From NCBI GenBank assembly GCA_019637155.1, contig JAHBWE010000003.1:310001-374000 (forward strand): 64,000 nt of DNA. The letters run 5' to 3'. This stretch comes from Labilithrix sp. Its GTDB lineage: Bacteria; Myxococcota_A; Polyangia; Polyangiales; Polyangiaceae. The number at the start of each line of letters is the position of its first letter. Position 1 is the first letter of the stretch. Positions 44,880-53,466 of the stretch are shown in pieces. Below the pieces are notes generated by a model. That model made no database searches and was not told the DNA's origin. It saw only the letters and a list, made by a program, of their open reading frames with translations. Made by a program: the position numbers and the translations under genes.

Positions 44880-45728
44880 CTAGCCCGATTTTCCTTTGGC
44901 TTTCGCCTCTTCCCAGTACGCGTCGAGGACCTCGAGCGGGAGGTTCTGCCGGTGGTCGCCCCAACCGCCGTGCTCTTCCTTCACCCGCTCCTCGACGTGG
45001 TCGAAGCGCTTCGTGAACTTGTCGATCGTGCGGCGGAGCGAGCCCTCCGCGTCGACCTTCACGTGGCGCGACAGGTTGACGAGGGCGAAGAGGACGTCGC
45101 CCATCTCCTCCTCGACCGCGGCCGCGTCGCCGGCCTCGATCGCGCGGTCGAGCTCGCCGAGCTCCTCTTCGACCTTGGCGCGCGAGCCGCGCGCGTCGGG
45201 CCAGTCGAAGCCGACGCGCTGGACCTTCTCGCCGATCCGCTGCGCGCGGACGAGGGCGGGCATGCTGCGCGGCACGCCAGCGAGGATGCCGCGGTCCTTC
45301 TTCTCCGCCGCCTTCAGCTTCTCCCAGTTCTTCAGGACCTCGTCCGCGGTCTCGACGTCGAGGTCGCCGAAGACGTGCGGGTGGCGCGAGACGAGCTTCT
45401 CGACGATGCCGCCGACGACGTCGTCGAGCGCGAACGCGCGCTCGGCGCGCGCGAGCTCGGCGCAGAAGACGACCTGGAGCAAGAGGTCGCCGAGCTCTTC
45501 CTTGAGGAGCGACCGGTCCTTCGTGTCGATCGCGTCGATGACCTCGCAGGCCTCCTCGAGGATGTACTTCCGGATCGACTCGAGCGACTGCTCGCGGTCC
45601 CAAGGGCAGCCGTCGGGGGCGAGGAGCCGCCGCATCACGCCGACGAGCCGCCGCACCGTCGCCCCGTCCTGCTCGTCCAGCGCGGGCACCGGCCGCGGCT
45701 CGTCTTCGTCGAAGGTCGGAATCGCCAT
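44880..45728 (-). CDS. mazG: Nucleoside triphosphate pyrophosphohydrolase MazG
   Basis: 282 residues, the two-domain MazG form. The first all-alpha NTP-PPase domain holds CPWDREQSLESIRKYILEEA and ELGDLLLQVVFCAELA, with the E-x-x-E...E-x-x-D metal ligands. The second holds KVEEELGELDRAIE and EEEMGDVLFALVNLSRH. It clears non-canonical or excess nucleoside triphosphates in the cytoplasm and is often linked to stringent-response control. First gene of the long minus-strand operon that ends with lgt. Confidence 0.92.
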   Translation of the reverse strand: MAIPTFDEDEPRPVPALDEQDGATVRRLVGVMRRLLAPDGCPWDREQSLESIRKYILEEACEVIDAIDTKDRSLLKEELGDLLLQVVFCAELARAERAFALDDVVGGIVEKLVSRHPHVFGDLDVETADEVLKNWEKLKAAEKKDRGILAGVPRSMPALVRAQRIGEKVQRVGFDWPDARGSRAKVEEELGELDRAIEAGDAAAVEEEMGDVLFALVNLSRHVKVDAEGSLRRTIDKFTKRFDHVEERVKEEHGGWGDHRQNLPLEVLDAYWEEAKAKGKSG

Positions 45729-45776
45729 CGCCTCCGACCTACCACGCGGGTCTCCGCTCCTGATACGTTTTCAACG

Positions 45777-45818
45777 GTGAGCACGGCTAGAGCAGCCGCG
45801 AAGGAGCCGCGAGGATGA
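45777..45818 (+). CDS. Possible 13-codon leader peptide resembling the start of the next gene
   Basis: GTG at 45777 opens a frame MSTARAAAKEPRG that ends in TGA overlapping the ATG of the transporter gene by 4 bases. The transporter begins MSTAAKEPG, so the leader looks like a small duplication of the gene start. Ribosomes ending here would re-initiate on the transporter. Translation is unproven. Confidence 0.3.
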   Translation: MSTARAAAKEPRG

Positions 45819-47005
45819 GCACGGCGGCGAAGGAGCCGGGGACGAGCTTCCGCCGGAAGATGTACTTCCTCGCGTTCGTGCTCGTGCTCGGGCTCGCGTA
45901 CGTGCTGCGCGGGGTCCTGGTCCCGCTCTTCCTCGCCTTCCTCCTCGCCTACGCGCTCGATCCGTTCGTCGATCGGCTCGAGGTGCTCCGCGTCCCGCGC
46001 CCGCTCGGCGCGATCCTCGTGATGCTCGGCATCGCCGGGCTCTTCACCGTCGTCCTCATCTACGCGATCCCGCTCTTCGTCGACGAGGTCGCGGACGCGA
46101 GCACGACGCTGCCGGAGAAGATCCGGCGCCTGCAGGCGCGCATCGAGCCATGGTTCGCGCAGCAGCTGCACGTGAAGCTGCCTCACTCGGTGAACGACCT
46201 CTCGAAGGCGGCGGCGGAGCGCCTGCAAGGCGGCGCGGCGTGGGACACGGGGCGCACCGCGCTCTTCGGCACGCTCGGCTACGTCGGCGTCGCGCTCTCC
46301 GCGCTCATCGTGCCGGTGTTCGCGCTCTATCTCCTCATCGACTTCGACCGCATCGTGAACAAGGTCGAGCAGCTCATCCCGCGCCGCTGGTCGCCCGGCA
46401 TCTCGAGCGTCGCGCGCGACATCCACAAGACGCTCTCCGGCTACGTGCGCGGCCAGCTCACCGCGAACGTGGTCCTCGCCGCGCTGTACGCGACGGGGCT
46501 CCGCGTGGTCGACATCCGCCTCGCGGTCCCGATCGGCGTGATGACCGGCATGCTCGCCTTCGTCCCCTACGTCGGGTTCACCGCGGGCCTCCTCTTCGCG
46601 CTCGGGATGGCGATCCTCGACTGGCAGAGCGCGGGCACCGTCGTCGGCGTCATCGCGGTCATGGGCGGCGTCCAGATCATCGACGCGATGGTGATCACGC
46701 CGCGCATCGTCGGACGCTCGGTCGGCCTCGCGCCGCTCGAGGTGATCCTCACGATGATGGCGGCCGGCTCCCTCTTCGGCTTCCTCGGCGTCCTCCTCGC
46801 AGTGCCGCTCGGCGCGGTCGCGAAGATCCTGATCCAGCGCGCGGTGCGGGCCTACCTCGCGTCGTCGTTCTACAACAAGCCGGCGGAGAGCCCGATCGAG
46901 ACGGTCGGCTCCGTACGCCCGAAGCCGCCGTCGGAGCCGATCGCGGCCGTCATCCTCCCCCCCGCCCCGGCGATCGTCGTCCCGCAGCCTCAGCCGAAGC
47001 GGTAG
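45815..47005 (+). CDS. AI-2E family (PerM) transporter
   Basis: 396 residues with about seven membrane helices: YFLAFVLVLGLAYVLRGVLV at 15-34, LGAILVMLGIAGLFTVVLIY, then after a soluble loop of about 80 residues GYVGVALSALIVPVFALYLL and four more. The C-terminal block PYVGFTAGLLFALGMAIL and GVQIIDAMVITPRIVGRSVG is typical of the family. Members export AI-2, ions or unknown solutes. The tail is Pro-rich and cytoplasmic. AAGGAG lies 12 bases before the ATG. Divergent from mazG. Confidence 0.87.
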   Translation: MSTAAKEPGTSFRRKMYFLAFVLVLGLAYVLRGVLVPLFLAFLLAYALDPFVDRLEVLRVPRPLGAILVMLGIAGLFTVVLIYAIPLFVDEVADASTTLPEKIRRLQARIEPWFAQQLHVKLPHSVNDLSKAAAERLQGGAAWDTGRTALFGTLGYVGVALSALIVPVFALYLLIDFDRIVNKVEQLIPRRWSPGISSVARDIHKTLSGYVRGQLTANVVLAALYATGLRVVDIRLAVPIGVMTGMLAFVPYVGFTAGLLFALGMAILDWQSAGTVVGVIAVMGGVQIIDAMVITPRIVGRSVGLAPLEVILTMMAAGSLFGFLGVLLAVPLGAVAKILIQRAVRAYLASSFYNKPAESPIETVGSVRPKPPSEPIAAVILPPAPAIVVPQPQPKR

Positions 47006-47031
47006 CGGTAGCGCTCTCGCTCACGGCTCGC

Positions 47032-48012
47032 TCACGCGTCCGCGTCGCGCTCGCCGACGATGCTGGTCGCGAACCAGCGGCGGAGGGCGTCGCCGGTGCC
47101 GTGGCGCGCGATGCCGATCATGAGCTTCGCGACCGCGGCCTCGACCGTCATGTCCTTCGCCGAGATCGCGCCCGTCGCCGCCGCCATCGCGCCGCCCTCG
47201 TAGCGGCTCAGGTCGACGAAGCCGCGCAGGCACTGCGAGACGACGACGACGGGGACGCCCTTCGCCTGCGCGTCCTCGAGCGCGGGGAGGAGCGCGAGCG
47301 GCACGTTGCCGGTGCCGTAGCCCTCGAGGACGAGGCCGCGCACGCCGGAGCGCACCGCCGCGCGCACGAGCGTCGGGTCGAGGCCGGGGAACACGCGCAC
47401 GGCGAGGACGCGCGGCTCGAGGCGGTCGTCGAACGCCGCGAGCTCTCCCGGCGGAAGCACGTGCGACGCGACCTCGACGTCGAGCCCGAGATCGACGAGC
47501 GGCGCGACGTGCGGCGACGCGAACGCATCGAAGCCCCACGCGTCCTTCTTCGTCGCCCGCACGCCGCGGAGCGCCTGGTCGCCGAACACGATCGCGACCT
47601 CGGGCACGCGCAGCGTCGCGACGAGGCTCGCGGCGACGAGGTTCTGCCGCGCGTCGGTGCGCGCGTCGACGAGCGGCTTCTGCGATCCGGTCAGCACGAC
47701 GGGCTTGGGCACCGGCCCGAGCAAGAGCGCGAGCGCGCTCGCGGTGTACGCCATCGTGTCGGTGCCGTGCACGACGACGATCCCGTCGTACCTCGGCAGC
47801 GCGCCATGGACCTCACGCGCGAGCGTGATCCAATCGCCGGGCTGCACGTTGGCCGAGTCCATCGAGAAGAGCACCTTCGTCTCGACGTCCGCGACGCGCG
47901 GCAAGCTCGGTATCTCACGCACGAGGTCCGCGCCGGAGGGCCCGCCCGCGGTGCGGAGCTCCGCGGTCATCATGAGCGTGCCTCCGGTGAGGAGGACGAG
48001 GAGGCGTGGCAT
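47032..48012 (-). CDS. L-asparaginase (type I-like)
   Basis: 326 residues. Hydrolyses asparagine to aspartate and ammonia. The N-terminal Thr motif LLTGGTLMM and the second Thr motif VVVHGTDTMAYTASAL near residues 82-97 are both present, with the catalytic Lys region DARTDARQNLVAAS. There is no clear signal peptide (MPRLLVLLTGG runs straight into the first strand), so it is cytoplasmic. It starts only 2 bases after the polysaccharide export gene, an unexpected operon partner. Start ATG 48012. Confidence 0.88.
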   Translation of the reverse strand: MPRLLVLLTGGTLMMTAELRTAGGPSGADLVREIPSLPRVADVETKVLFSMDSANVQPGDWITLAREVHGALPRYDGIVVVHGTDTMAYTASALALLLGPVPKPVVLTGSQKPLVDARTDARQNLVAASLVATLRVPEVAIVFGDQALRGVRATKKDAWGFDAFASPHVAPLVDLGLDVEVASHVLPPGELAAFDDRLEPRVLAVRVFPGLDPTLVRAAVRSGVRGLVLEGYGTGNVPLALLPALEDAQAKGVPVVVVSQCLRGFVDLSRYEGGAMAAATGAISAKDMTVEAAVAKLMIGIARHGTGDALRRWFATSIVGERDADA

Positions 48013-48014
48013 TC

Positions 48015-48656
48015 TCAGAAGAGGCGCTGATCGACCTTGATCGTGTCGCCCTGCTGGAGCTTCACATCCGCCCGCGCATTGTCGGTGATCGCATCGACGC
48101 TGACGACCGCGTTGACCGCACCGTTGGGCACCTGCCGAATGACCTGGACGTGGTTGGTATCCGCGAGCGGCGTGAACCACCCCGCCGCCGAGATCGCCTG
48201 CACGAGCGTCATCCCGTCCGCGTACGGCTGCGGCCCCTGCTTCGCGACCTGCCCGATGACCTGGATCTTCTTCGAGTTGTAGGCCTTCACCTTGACCTGC
48301 ACCTGCGGCTCGACGAGGTACTTCGCCTTGATGAGGCCGTCGTGAATCGCGGTGGTGATCTGCCGCGGCTCGAGCCCCGCCGCCTTGATCGGCTCGATGT
48401 ACGGGAAGAGCAGCGTCCCGTCCGCGCCGATCTCGTAGTCCTTCGGGAGCTTCTCCTCACCGACGACGACCACCTCGAGCAAGTCTCCGGGACCGACCTG
48501 TTGATTGACGACGGGCTCCGGCAACTTCGGCGGCGGCGGGTAACTCTTCACGCACGCCGGCACGAGGAGCCCGACCGCCCCAACGAGGAGCAACGTCAGC
48601 AGCTGGAGGAGCAGACGCGCGAACACGGTAACCCGGAGCGGAGGGTTAGTCGTCAC
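48015..48656 (-). CDS. Short outer-membrane polysaccharide export (OPX/Wza-like) lipoprotein
   Basis: 213 residues. Signal peptide with lipobox VPAC near residue 35, then a poly-export domain (VGPGDLLEVVVVGEEKLPKD, GADGTLLFPYIEPIKAAGL) and one SLBB domain (KKIQVIGQVAKQGPQPYADG, MTLVQAISAAGWF). It ends directly after the SLBB domain (DTIKVDQRLF), so the outer-membrane helix of E. coli Wza is missing. Such short OPX proteins of myxobacteria work with a separate outer-membrane barrel porin, and a barrel gene precedes it here. Role: exopolysaccharide secretion across the periplasm. Confidence 0.88.
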   Translation of the reverse strand: MTTNPPLRVTVFARLLLQLLTLLLVGAVGLLVPACVKSYPPPPKLPEPVVNQQVGPGDLLEVVVVGEEKLPKDYEIGADGTLLFPYIEPIKAAGLEPRQITTAIHDGLIKAKYLVEPQVQVKVKAYNSKKIQVIGQVAKQGPQPYADGMTLVQAISAAGWFTPLADTNHVQVIRQVPNGAVNAVVSVDAITDNARADVKLQQGDTIKVDQRLF

Positions 48657-48676
48657 ACCGTGCCCGTCAAGCGCGC

Positions 48677-50128
48677 TCAGTAGAAATAGCGCACGCCGAG
48701 GAACGCCTGGAGCCGCCCGTAGTTCATGTCGAACACGCCCGGGGTCGTCGTACCAGGGAGGGTGCTGGCAGGCAGAAGCGTATCGCTAAACTGACGCGTG
48801 TAATCGATGGTCGTGTTCAGGCCGAACGACTGCGTGAAGCGGTACTCCGCGAAGAGCGAGCCGATGAGGCGATAGTTCGTGAATTCCCCGACGGAGGACG
48901 CAGGCGAGCCTGGGCCCACCGTCCCTGCGAAGAACACTTCAGGGTAGTTGAGCTGCTCGCCGATGGCGCGAAGCCGCACGACGACCCGACCACCAAACCA
49001 ATACTCGAGCCCGGTGTAGACGCGATTGCTTCCATAGAAGTTGCCGAGAAGGCTTCGTTGGAAGTCGCGCTGAAAACCAACCTGAATGCTCGAGAGCAGG
49101 AGCGTGGCCTCGCCTGGCTGATCGGTCCCGCCCTGACCCTGACCGACGTAGAATGTCCCCTCGACCTGCGCGTTGAAGCTGTCGAACTGACGCGTCGTCA
49201 CGAGCTGAGGATTCTCGAAGAACGTCGCGCTGTATCCACCCGCGACCGTCGTCCCGAACCAGTTCGTCACGAGCCCGGTGACGCCGAGACGTGAACGAAG
49301 CGGCGTCGAATTGTTCAGGAGGAACGCTGCGCGCGGCGCGTCCGGATAGCTCACGAACCCGAGGATGGCCTCGCTGAAGAGCGCCGTGCGTGGACGGAAC
49401 TTCCAGCGGTCGCGAATGCTGACCTCGTGGGTTATGCTCGAGAACGGCACGCCGTTACTCTCTTCATAAAGCGAGGCTTGGAGGGCATACCCCGCACGGA
49501 GATCCAGCGTGCCTCCGCCCGGCAGAAACGTCAGATCGCCGCCGAGGCGAATGTCGTTGCGATTGAAGGCGAGGTTCGGATCAGCGAAGACCTGCGGCTG
49601 GATGATGCGCGCATAGCTCCCGAACACGCCAAACGCGACGTGACCGCCTTCGTTCACCCCGAGGCGGGCGTTGGCGTTGAGGCTGACGTTGTGCTGATTG
49701 GTATATCCCTTGCCAATGAAGAAGCGGCCAGTGCCCGAGACCCCACCCCGAAAATTGATGAAACGCGGTGTAAGCTGGGGCGGCCCCGCATCCGTCCGAC
49801 GCTGAATACCGAGCGTCGAGATGTAGAACGACGGCGTGACACGAATGACCGCAGCGTCGGTCGGCGGCAAGCTCGGTGCACCGTTGACGATGTTCGGACC
49901 CGAGTTGCTCGAACGAAGGAACCAGTTCGAGTCGTAGCCCCCCTCCGCCCCGATGCCGGGATGAAGCTCCAGATCCCCCGTTCGAATGCCAGGCCCCTCC
50001 GCGAAGCGACGATCGGCGAGCCAACCTTGCGCGCTCGCGCTGCCCGACCATCCGAGGACCGTCAACGCAGCCGCGACGGAAGCTCCCCGCCACGCGTACC
50101 GCACCGACTTGGCCGAAGGATTCGTCAT
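48677..50128 (-). CDS. Outer-membrane beta-barrel, probable polysaccharide porin partner
   Basis: 483 residues. Signal peptide ends near SGSASA-Q (residue 34). The mature protein is built of alternating amphipathic strands rich in Tyr, Phe, Gly and Asn, and ends in the aromatic signal RLQAFLGVRYFY expected of BAM substrates. The size suits a barrel of about 18 strands, like the Wzp porins paired with short OPX proteins in Myxococcus (known family link; assignment here is by context). Base composition is less GC-rich than that of its neighbours. 20 bases before the OPX gene. Confidence 0.75.
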   Translation of the reverse strand: MTNPSAKSVRYAWRGASVAAALTVLGWSGSASAQGWLADRRFAEGPGIRTGDLELHPGIGAEGGYDSNWFLRSSNSGPNIVNGAPSLPPTDAAVIRVTPSFYISTLGIQRRTDAGPPQLTPRFINFRGGVSGTGRFFIGKGYTNQHNVSLNANARLGVNEGGHVAFGVFGSYARIIQPQVFADPNLAFNRNDIRLGGDLTFLPGGGTLDLRAGYALQASLYEESNGVPFSSITHEVSIRDRWKFRPRTALFSEAILGFVSYPDAPRAAFLLNNSTPLRSRLGVTGLVTNWFGTTVAGGYSATFFENPQLVTTRQFDSFNAQVEGTFYVGQGQGGTDQPGEATLLLSSIQVGFQRDFQRSLLGNFYGSNRVYTGLEYWFGGRVVVRLRAIGEQLNYPEVFFAGTVGPGSPASSVGEFTNYRLIGSLFAEYRFTQSFGLNTTIDYTRQFSDTLLPASTLPGTTTPGVFDMNYGRLQAFLGVRYFY

Positions 50129-50259
50129 GTCGAAGGACGGGCCCCTGGCGCCCGTTACGGAAAGAAGAGCTACTCGGAGCTGACGTTCACGGCAACATCG
50201 AAACAGATAGTCGATCGACGCGATCCAGCTGCGACATGCAGCGCGAGGCGGCGCGGTCG

Positions 50260-50862
50260 CTACTGCGTACAGCTAGTGCACTGCGGCGGACCGATGACGA
50301 CGGTCGGATCGGTGAGCGGTGGCGGATAGGGCGCCTCATCCGGCGGGATCTGTGGATCGATCTGCACCGTCGTCTTGGTGTCTCCGATGAACGCGGCCTC
50401 TTCACCAATGCACTGGTTCGCCTCCGCGACGAGCTGCTCGCTCCGCTGGCGAAGGACCGTGATGATCGTGAAGTTGTGATTGGAGAGCTCGACGTCGTTC
50501 CGCTTTACGGCGGCCTCGAGCTGCGAGAAGCGCTCCCTACCGGAGCGGACCGCGACGTCGATCTGCGACGTCTTGTCGTTGAGACACAAGGTCTTCACGA
50601 CGTCTCGCTGCTTGCGGGCTTCGCCGAGCATCTTTCGAACGCCGTTCGCAGCCCCCTCCATGCGCTGCAGGTGCTTGTTGCCTTCCTGCATTTGCTCCGT
50701 AGGCGTCAGCGTCGTCTTGCGGGAAAATGGGACATCACCCGCGCGGCCTTGATCGCCACGCGGCGCATCGCCCCCTCCTCCTGGCTGCGCGGCCGCCGGT
50801 CCCGTAGCGAGCGCCACGAGAACGGCTGCGAGCGACCACTTGACGACGGAGGAGATGCGCAT
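50260..50862 (-). CDS. Secreted coiled-coil protein of the polysaccharide export operon
   Basis: 200 residues with a signal peptide (VVKWSLAAVLVALATGPAAA-Q). Residues about 55-150 are predicted helical with heptad-like spacing (TEQMQEGNKHLQRMEGAANG, RERFSQLEAAVKRNDVELSN). The tail is Pro-rich with three cysteines (C near 150, then CTSC at the end). No family named. It has its own strong promoter and precedes the barrel and OPX genes, so a periplasmic role in export is likely. Confidence 0.65.
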   Translation of the reverse strand: MRISSVVKWSLAAVLVALATGPAAAQPGGGGDAPRGDQGRAGDVPFSRKTTLTPTEQMQEGNKHLQRMEGAANGVRKMLGEARKQRDVVKTLCLNDKTSQIDVAVRSGRERFSQLEAAVKRNDVELSNHNFTIITVLRQRSEQLVAEANQCIGEEAAFIGDTKTTVQIDPQIPPDEAPYPPPLTDPTVVIGPPQCTSCTQ

Positions 50863-50879
50863 GAGTTCCGGACGAGACG

Positions 50880-50908
50880 ACTCTAGTTTGTCGCTTTCGG
50901 AGTGTCAA
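50880..50908 (-). promoter_or_regulatory. Near-consensus sigma-70 promoter of the polysaccharide export operon
   Basis: Minus strand: TTGACA (50908-50903), 17 bases, TAGAGT (50885-50880). Predicted start of transcription is near 50873, about 11 bases before the ATG at 50862. The surrounding 50865-50980 is AT-rich for this genome. Confidence 0.6.
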
Positions 50909-51036
50909 CGCAAAATCCGGACGGAAAACGGAGCAATTTCGGCAGTTTGCGCCATTTTGACGCACACAAAACCGCGTTGACGTCCCGTTGGATGCGCATC
51001 AGCACGATGGCATTCACGACGTGCGTTGGCGCGACG

Positions 51037-52476
51037 CTACTTCCCCTGCTGAACGAACGTCACTGGGATCTGTAGCGTCGAGCCGCCGCCGCCGGGGGGG
51101 TCGAATTGGGCGCGCTTCACGTGGCCGGCGATGCAGTTGGCGACGGAGGGGGAGAGGCCGCTGTTCGAGGCGATGTCGGCGCTCGAGACCTCGCCGTTCG
51201 GGCCGACCTTTGCGCTGATGACGACCTTGCCGGACATGTTCGGGTCGCTGTTCAGGCCGACCTGGTAGCACTGCTTGAAACGCGGACGGAGGCCGGCGAT
51301 GACGCGGTCGGCACCGGAGACCGGGACCGTCGCGCTCGTGCCGCCGAACTGCGGGTCCGCCGCCTTCGGGCCCTCGACCTTGCGCTCGCCGCCGGCCGTG
51401 TCGCTGCCCGTGCCCTTCGTGCCGCCGCCGAGGGCGCCGAGGCCGCCGCCCTTGCCGCCTCCCTGGACCGCGCCGCCGCCGCCGCCGACCTTGAGGTCGC
51501 CGGTGCCGTGCGCGACGCCCGCGCCCGACGCCGCGGCGCCCGAGAGGTCGACCGGCGGGATGTCGCTTCGGTTGAGGGCACCTTGCACGGAGGAGCCGCC
51601 GCCGAGCGCGGCGAGCATCTGCATCTGCATCGCGTCGGCCTGCGCCGCGAGCGCGGCGGCCTGCTTGTCGCCGACGCTGCCCGCGGAGCGGCTCGCGCCG
51701 GCGGAGCCCCTCGAGCCGCCTGCGCCGCCGCCGGCGGGCCTCGACGCGGCCTGCGCCGTCGCCGTCGACGTCGCGTTCGTGCTCGGATCCGTCGGCGTCT
51801 CCGTCGCCGGGGGCGGCGGGATGTTCTTCATCATGTCGACGAGACCCGCGACGTTGAAGTCGTCGCCGACGACGGGGTCCATCCAGTCCGAGTACATCGC
51901 GCCGACGAGGCCGAAGTGGAGGAGGAAGCTGAACGCCGCGATGATCGTGAGCGACCAGTCGATCTGCGCGGCGATGCCGCCCTTCACCGCGAGCGGCAGC
52001 TGCGGGCGCGGCTGCACCGGCGGCGGCGCGACGAACTGGAAGAGGAACGTCGTGTCGCCGATGACGACCTTGCCGCGCGCCTCCTCGCTGAGCTTCACCT
52101 GGTAGACGTTGTTGACCTTCTTCGCCTGCGCCTTCAGCGCGTTGAGGTCGCTGATGCCCGACGCGAGCGCGACGCGGCCCGTCATGCCGTCGAGGAAGTT
52201 CAGGTAGTAGTCCATCCCGATGAGCTCGAAGAGCTTGAACATCGGCGGCACGATCTGAGACTGGATGACGAACGTCGCGCGCTCGTTCGAGCCCACGTTC
52301 ACCGTCGTGCGCTGCTTGATGATGCGCTCTTCGACGACGCGGCCAGCCTGGACGAGGCCGATGCGCAGGACCTTCGGGCCCGTCTGCACGGACATCGCCC
52401 GCATCACGGCGGTCATCTGACCGGGGCGCGCTGCTCCTCCAGGTCCTGCTTGCTGTCCGGGTCCGGGTCCCATCAT
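51037..52476 (-). CDS. TonB-like envelope protein with FHA-like head and AgmX/PglI C-terminal domain (GltG/GltJ-like)
   Basis: 479 residues. N-terminal cytoplasmic part with an FHA-like beta fold (KVLRIGLVQAGRVVEERIIK, TVNVGSNERATFVIQ; about 35-160), one membrane helix (WSLTIIAAFSFLLHFGLVGA, about 182-201), a long Ala/Gly/Ser-rich periplasmic stretch, and a C-terminal TonB-like domain (VIAGLRPRFKQCYQVGLNSD, then VVISAKVGPNGEVSSADI) with conserved Cys pair. This is the build of the GltG/GltJ (PglI/AgmX) proteins of the gliding machinery, which link inner-membrane motor and outer-membrane parts. Start: first of two ATGs, with AGGAG upstream. An ECF-type promoter lies 31 bases before it. Confidence 0.82.
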   Translation of the reverse strand: MMGPGPGQQAGPGGAARPGQMTAVMRAMSVQTGPKVLRIGLVQAGRVVEERIIKQRTTVNVGSNERATFVIQSQIVPPMFKLFELIGMDYYLNFLDGMTGRVALASGISDLNALKAQAKKVNNVYQVKLSEEARGKVVIGDTTFLFQFVAPPPVQPRPQLPLAVKGGIAAQIDWSLTIIAAFSFLLHFGLVGAMYSDWMDPVVGDDFNVAGLVDMMKNIPPPPATETPTDPSTNATSTATAQAASRPAGGGAGGSRGSAGASRSAGSVGDKQAAALAAQADAMQMQMLAALGGGSSVQGALNRSDIPPVDLSGAAASGAGVAHGTGDLKVGGGGGAVQGGGKGGGLGALGGGTKGTGSDTAGGERKVEGPKAADPQFGGTSATVPVSGADRVIAGLRPRFKQCYQVGLNSDPNMSGKVVISAKVGPNGEVSSADIASNSGLSPSVANCIAGHVKRAQFDPPGGGGSTLQIPVTFVQQGK

Positions 52477-52506
52477 CGCGAGATACTCCTGGAGCTAAGT
52501 GTCCAA

Positions 52507-52535
52507 GACAGACGAGGCGCAGACGGGAAAGTTCC
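52507..52535 (-). promoter_or_regulatory. ECF-sigma-type promoter upstream of the TonB-like gene
   Basis: Minus strand: GGAACTT (52535-52529), 16 bases, TCTGTC (52512-52507). GGAACTT is the classical ECF -35 element, and the spacing puts the transcription start about 24 bases before the ATG at 52476. The same spacing and elements occur before the ECF sigma gene at 62874-62901. The -35 also lies in a small inverted repeat GGGAA-CT-TTCCC. Confidence 0.5.
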
Positions 52536-52620
52536 CACCTGCCGCGATCCTACCGCCAACCCCGCGTACCGGCACCAAAATCGTCCGCGACGCGGGGGCG
52601 CGCGGGCGTGTGGGGTGCTG

Positions 52621-53205
52621 TCAGCTGGAGAGGGCGATGTCGCCGTGCGTGGCGGCCTCGAGCCGCTCGATCATCCGGTCTGCGGCGTCGAGGCGGTCGC
52701 GTGACAGGCGGCGCGCGGCCGCGTGGGCCGCGATGCAGAAGGCCGTCGCGACGACGCCGAAGGACGCGACGCTCACGGCGTCGTTGAGCAGCGACCGGAC
52801 GAAGAGCTCGCCGAGCTCGCCGGTGAGGTCCGGTGCGTCGACGAGGCCGCGTCGCATCACGAGGGTCGCGAGCATGATGCCGGCGCTCGTCGCGATGGAT
52901 GCGCACACGCGCGGGACACGGTCCCAGCGCTTGATCCGAAGATCGAGCTCCGTGAGCTGCTCGTTCACGAGCGCCGCGCGCGTCTCGGGCTGCGTGACCG
53001 CGAGCGCCGCGAAGAGGTCACGCTCCCAGTCCGCCCCCGGATCCCGCTGCGCCGCCGAGCGCAGCGCGGCGACGGGGACCGCGCGATCGAGCGCAGCGAC
53101 GACATCGTCCGGATGCAGCGCGGTCGGCGCAGCAGCAAAGAAGAGCCGCCGCGCGCTCGCCCCAACACACGCCGCCGCAACGAAGACCGACACCGCAACG
53201 ATCAC
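52621..53205 (-). CDS. Three-helix membrane protein, possibly degenerate TolQ/ExbB/MotA-like
   Basis: 194 residues. First helix at the N-terminus (MIVAVSVFVAAACVGASA), a soluble segment of about 80 residues, then two helices (VCASIATSAGIMLATLVM near 107 and AVSVASFGVVATAFCIAAHA near 143) followed by a charged helix (RRLSRDRLDAADRMIERLEA). The order short helix, cytoplasmic loop, two helices, charged tail is that of TolQ/ExbB proton-channel subunits, but the G-L-x-G-T-V motif is not conserved. Its place between the TPR genes and the TonB-like gene fits a motor-related role (inference). Could be an unrelated membrane protein. Confidence 0.5.
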   Translation of the reverse strand: MIVAVSVFVAAACVGASARRLFFAAAPTALHPDDVVAALDRAVPVAALRSAAQRDPGADWERDLFAALAVTQPETRAALVNEQLTELDLRIKRWDRVPRVCASIATSAGIMLATLVMRRGLVDAPDLTGELGELFVRSLLNDAVSVASFGVVATAFCIAAHAAARRLSRDRLDAADRMIERLEAATHGDIALSS

Positions 53206-53265
53206 GACGCAAACCTACCGCCCACGCACGTCGAAGCGAAGAGCCCGGAAATCCGCGCGCGCGCG

Positions 53266-53367
53266 AAGACCTACCGTCGAAGGGGCCCCAGAAGCCCTTG
53301 GGCCGGGATGGCGGAGCGCCTGGGCGTCGAGCGCAAAGACCTACCGTCGAAAAGGGGCCCCAGAAGC
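53266..53367. repeat. 70-bp-spaced direct repeats flanking and entering repeat copy B
   Basis: AAGACCTACCGTCGAA followed by GGGGCCCCAGAAGC occurs at 53266-53295 and again at 53336-53367, the second with two extra A. The second copy runs into the dispersed element (copy B), so the element here has an extended left border and a partial duplicate of its first bases. Not coding. Confidence 0.75.
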
Positions 53368-53453
53368 GGCCGCGCAAGCGGGCGCGAAGCGCCCCGAGCG
53401 CGCAGCGCGAGGGCCGTGTCTGGGGTGGGGGTGTCGGGGGCGAAGCCCCCGAC
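53354..53453 (-). repeat. Dispersed structured intergenic repeat, copy B
   Basis: 100 bases, same length as copy C and nearly identical to it. Plus-strand order: GGGGCCCCAGAAGCGGCC, hairpin GGGCGC-GAA-GCGCCC (near 53380-53394), GGCCGTGTCTGGGG, then hairpin GTCGGGGGC-GAA-GCCCCCGAC (53433-53453). The outer arms pair over 12 of 14 positions. It lies 14 bases after the stop of the 77-residue glt-region gene, in the gap before the TolQ-like gene. Confidence 0.85.
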
Positions 53454-53466
53454 GTTGGGTAAGCCC

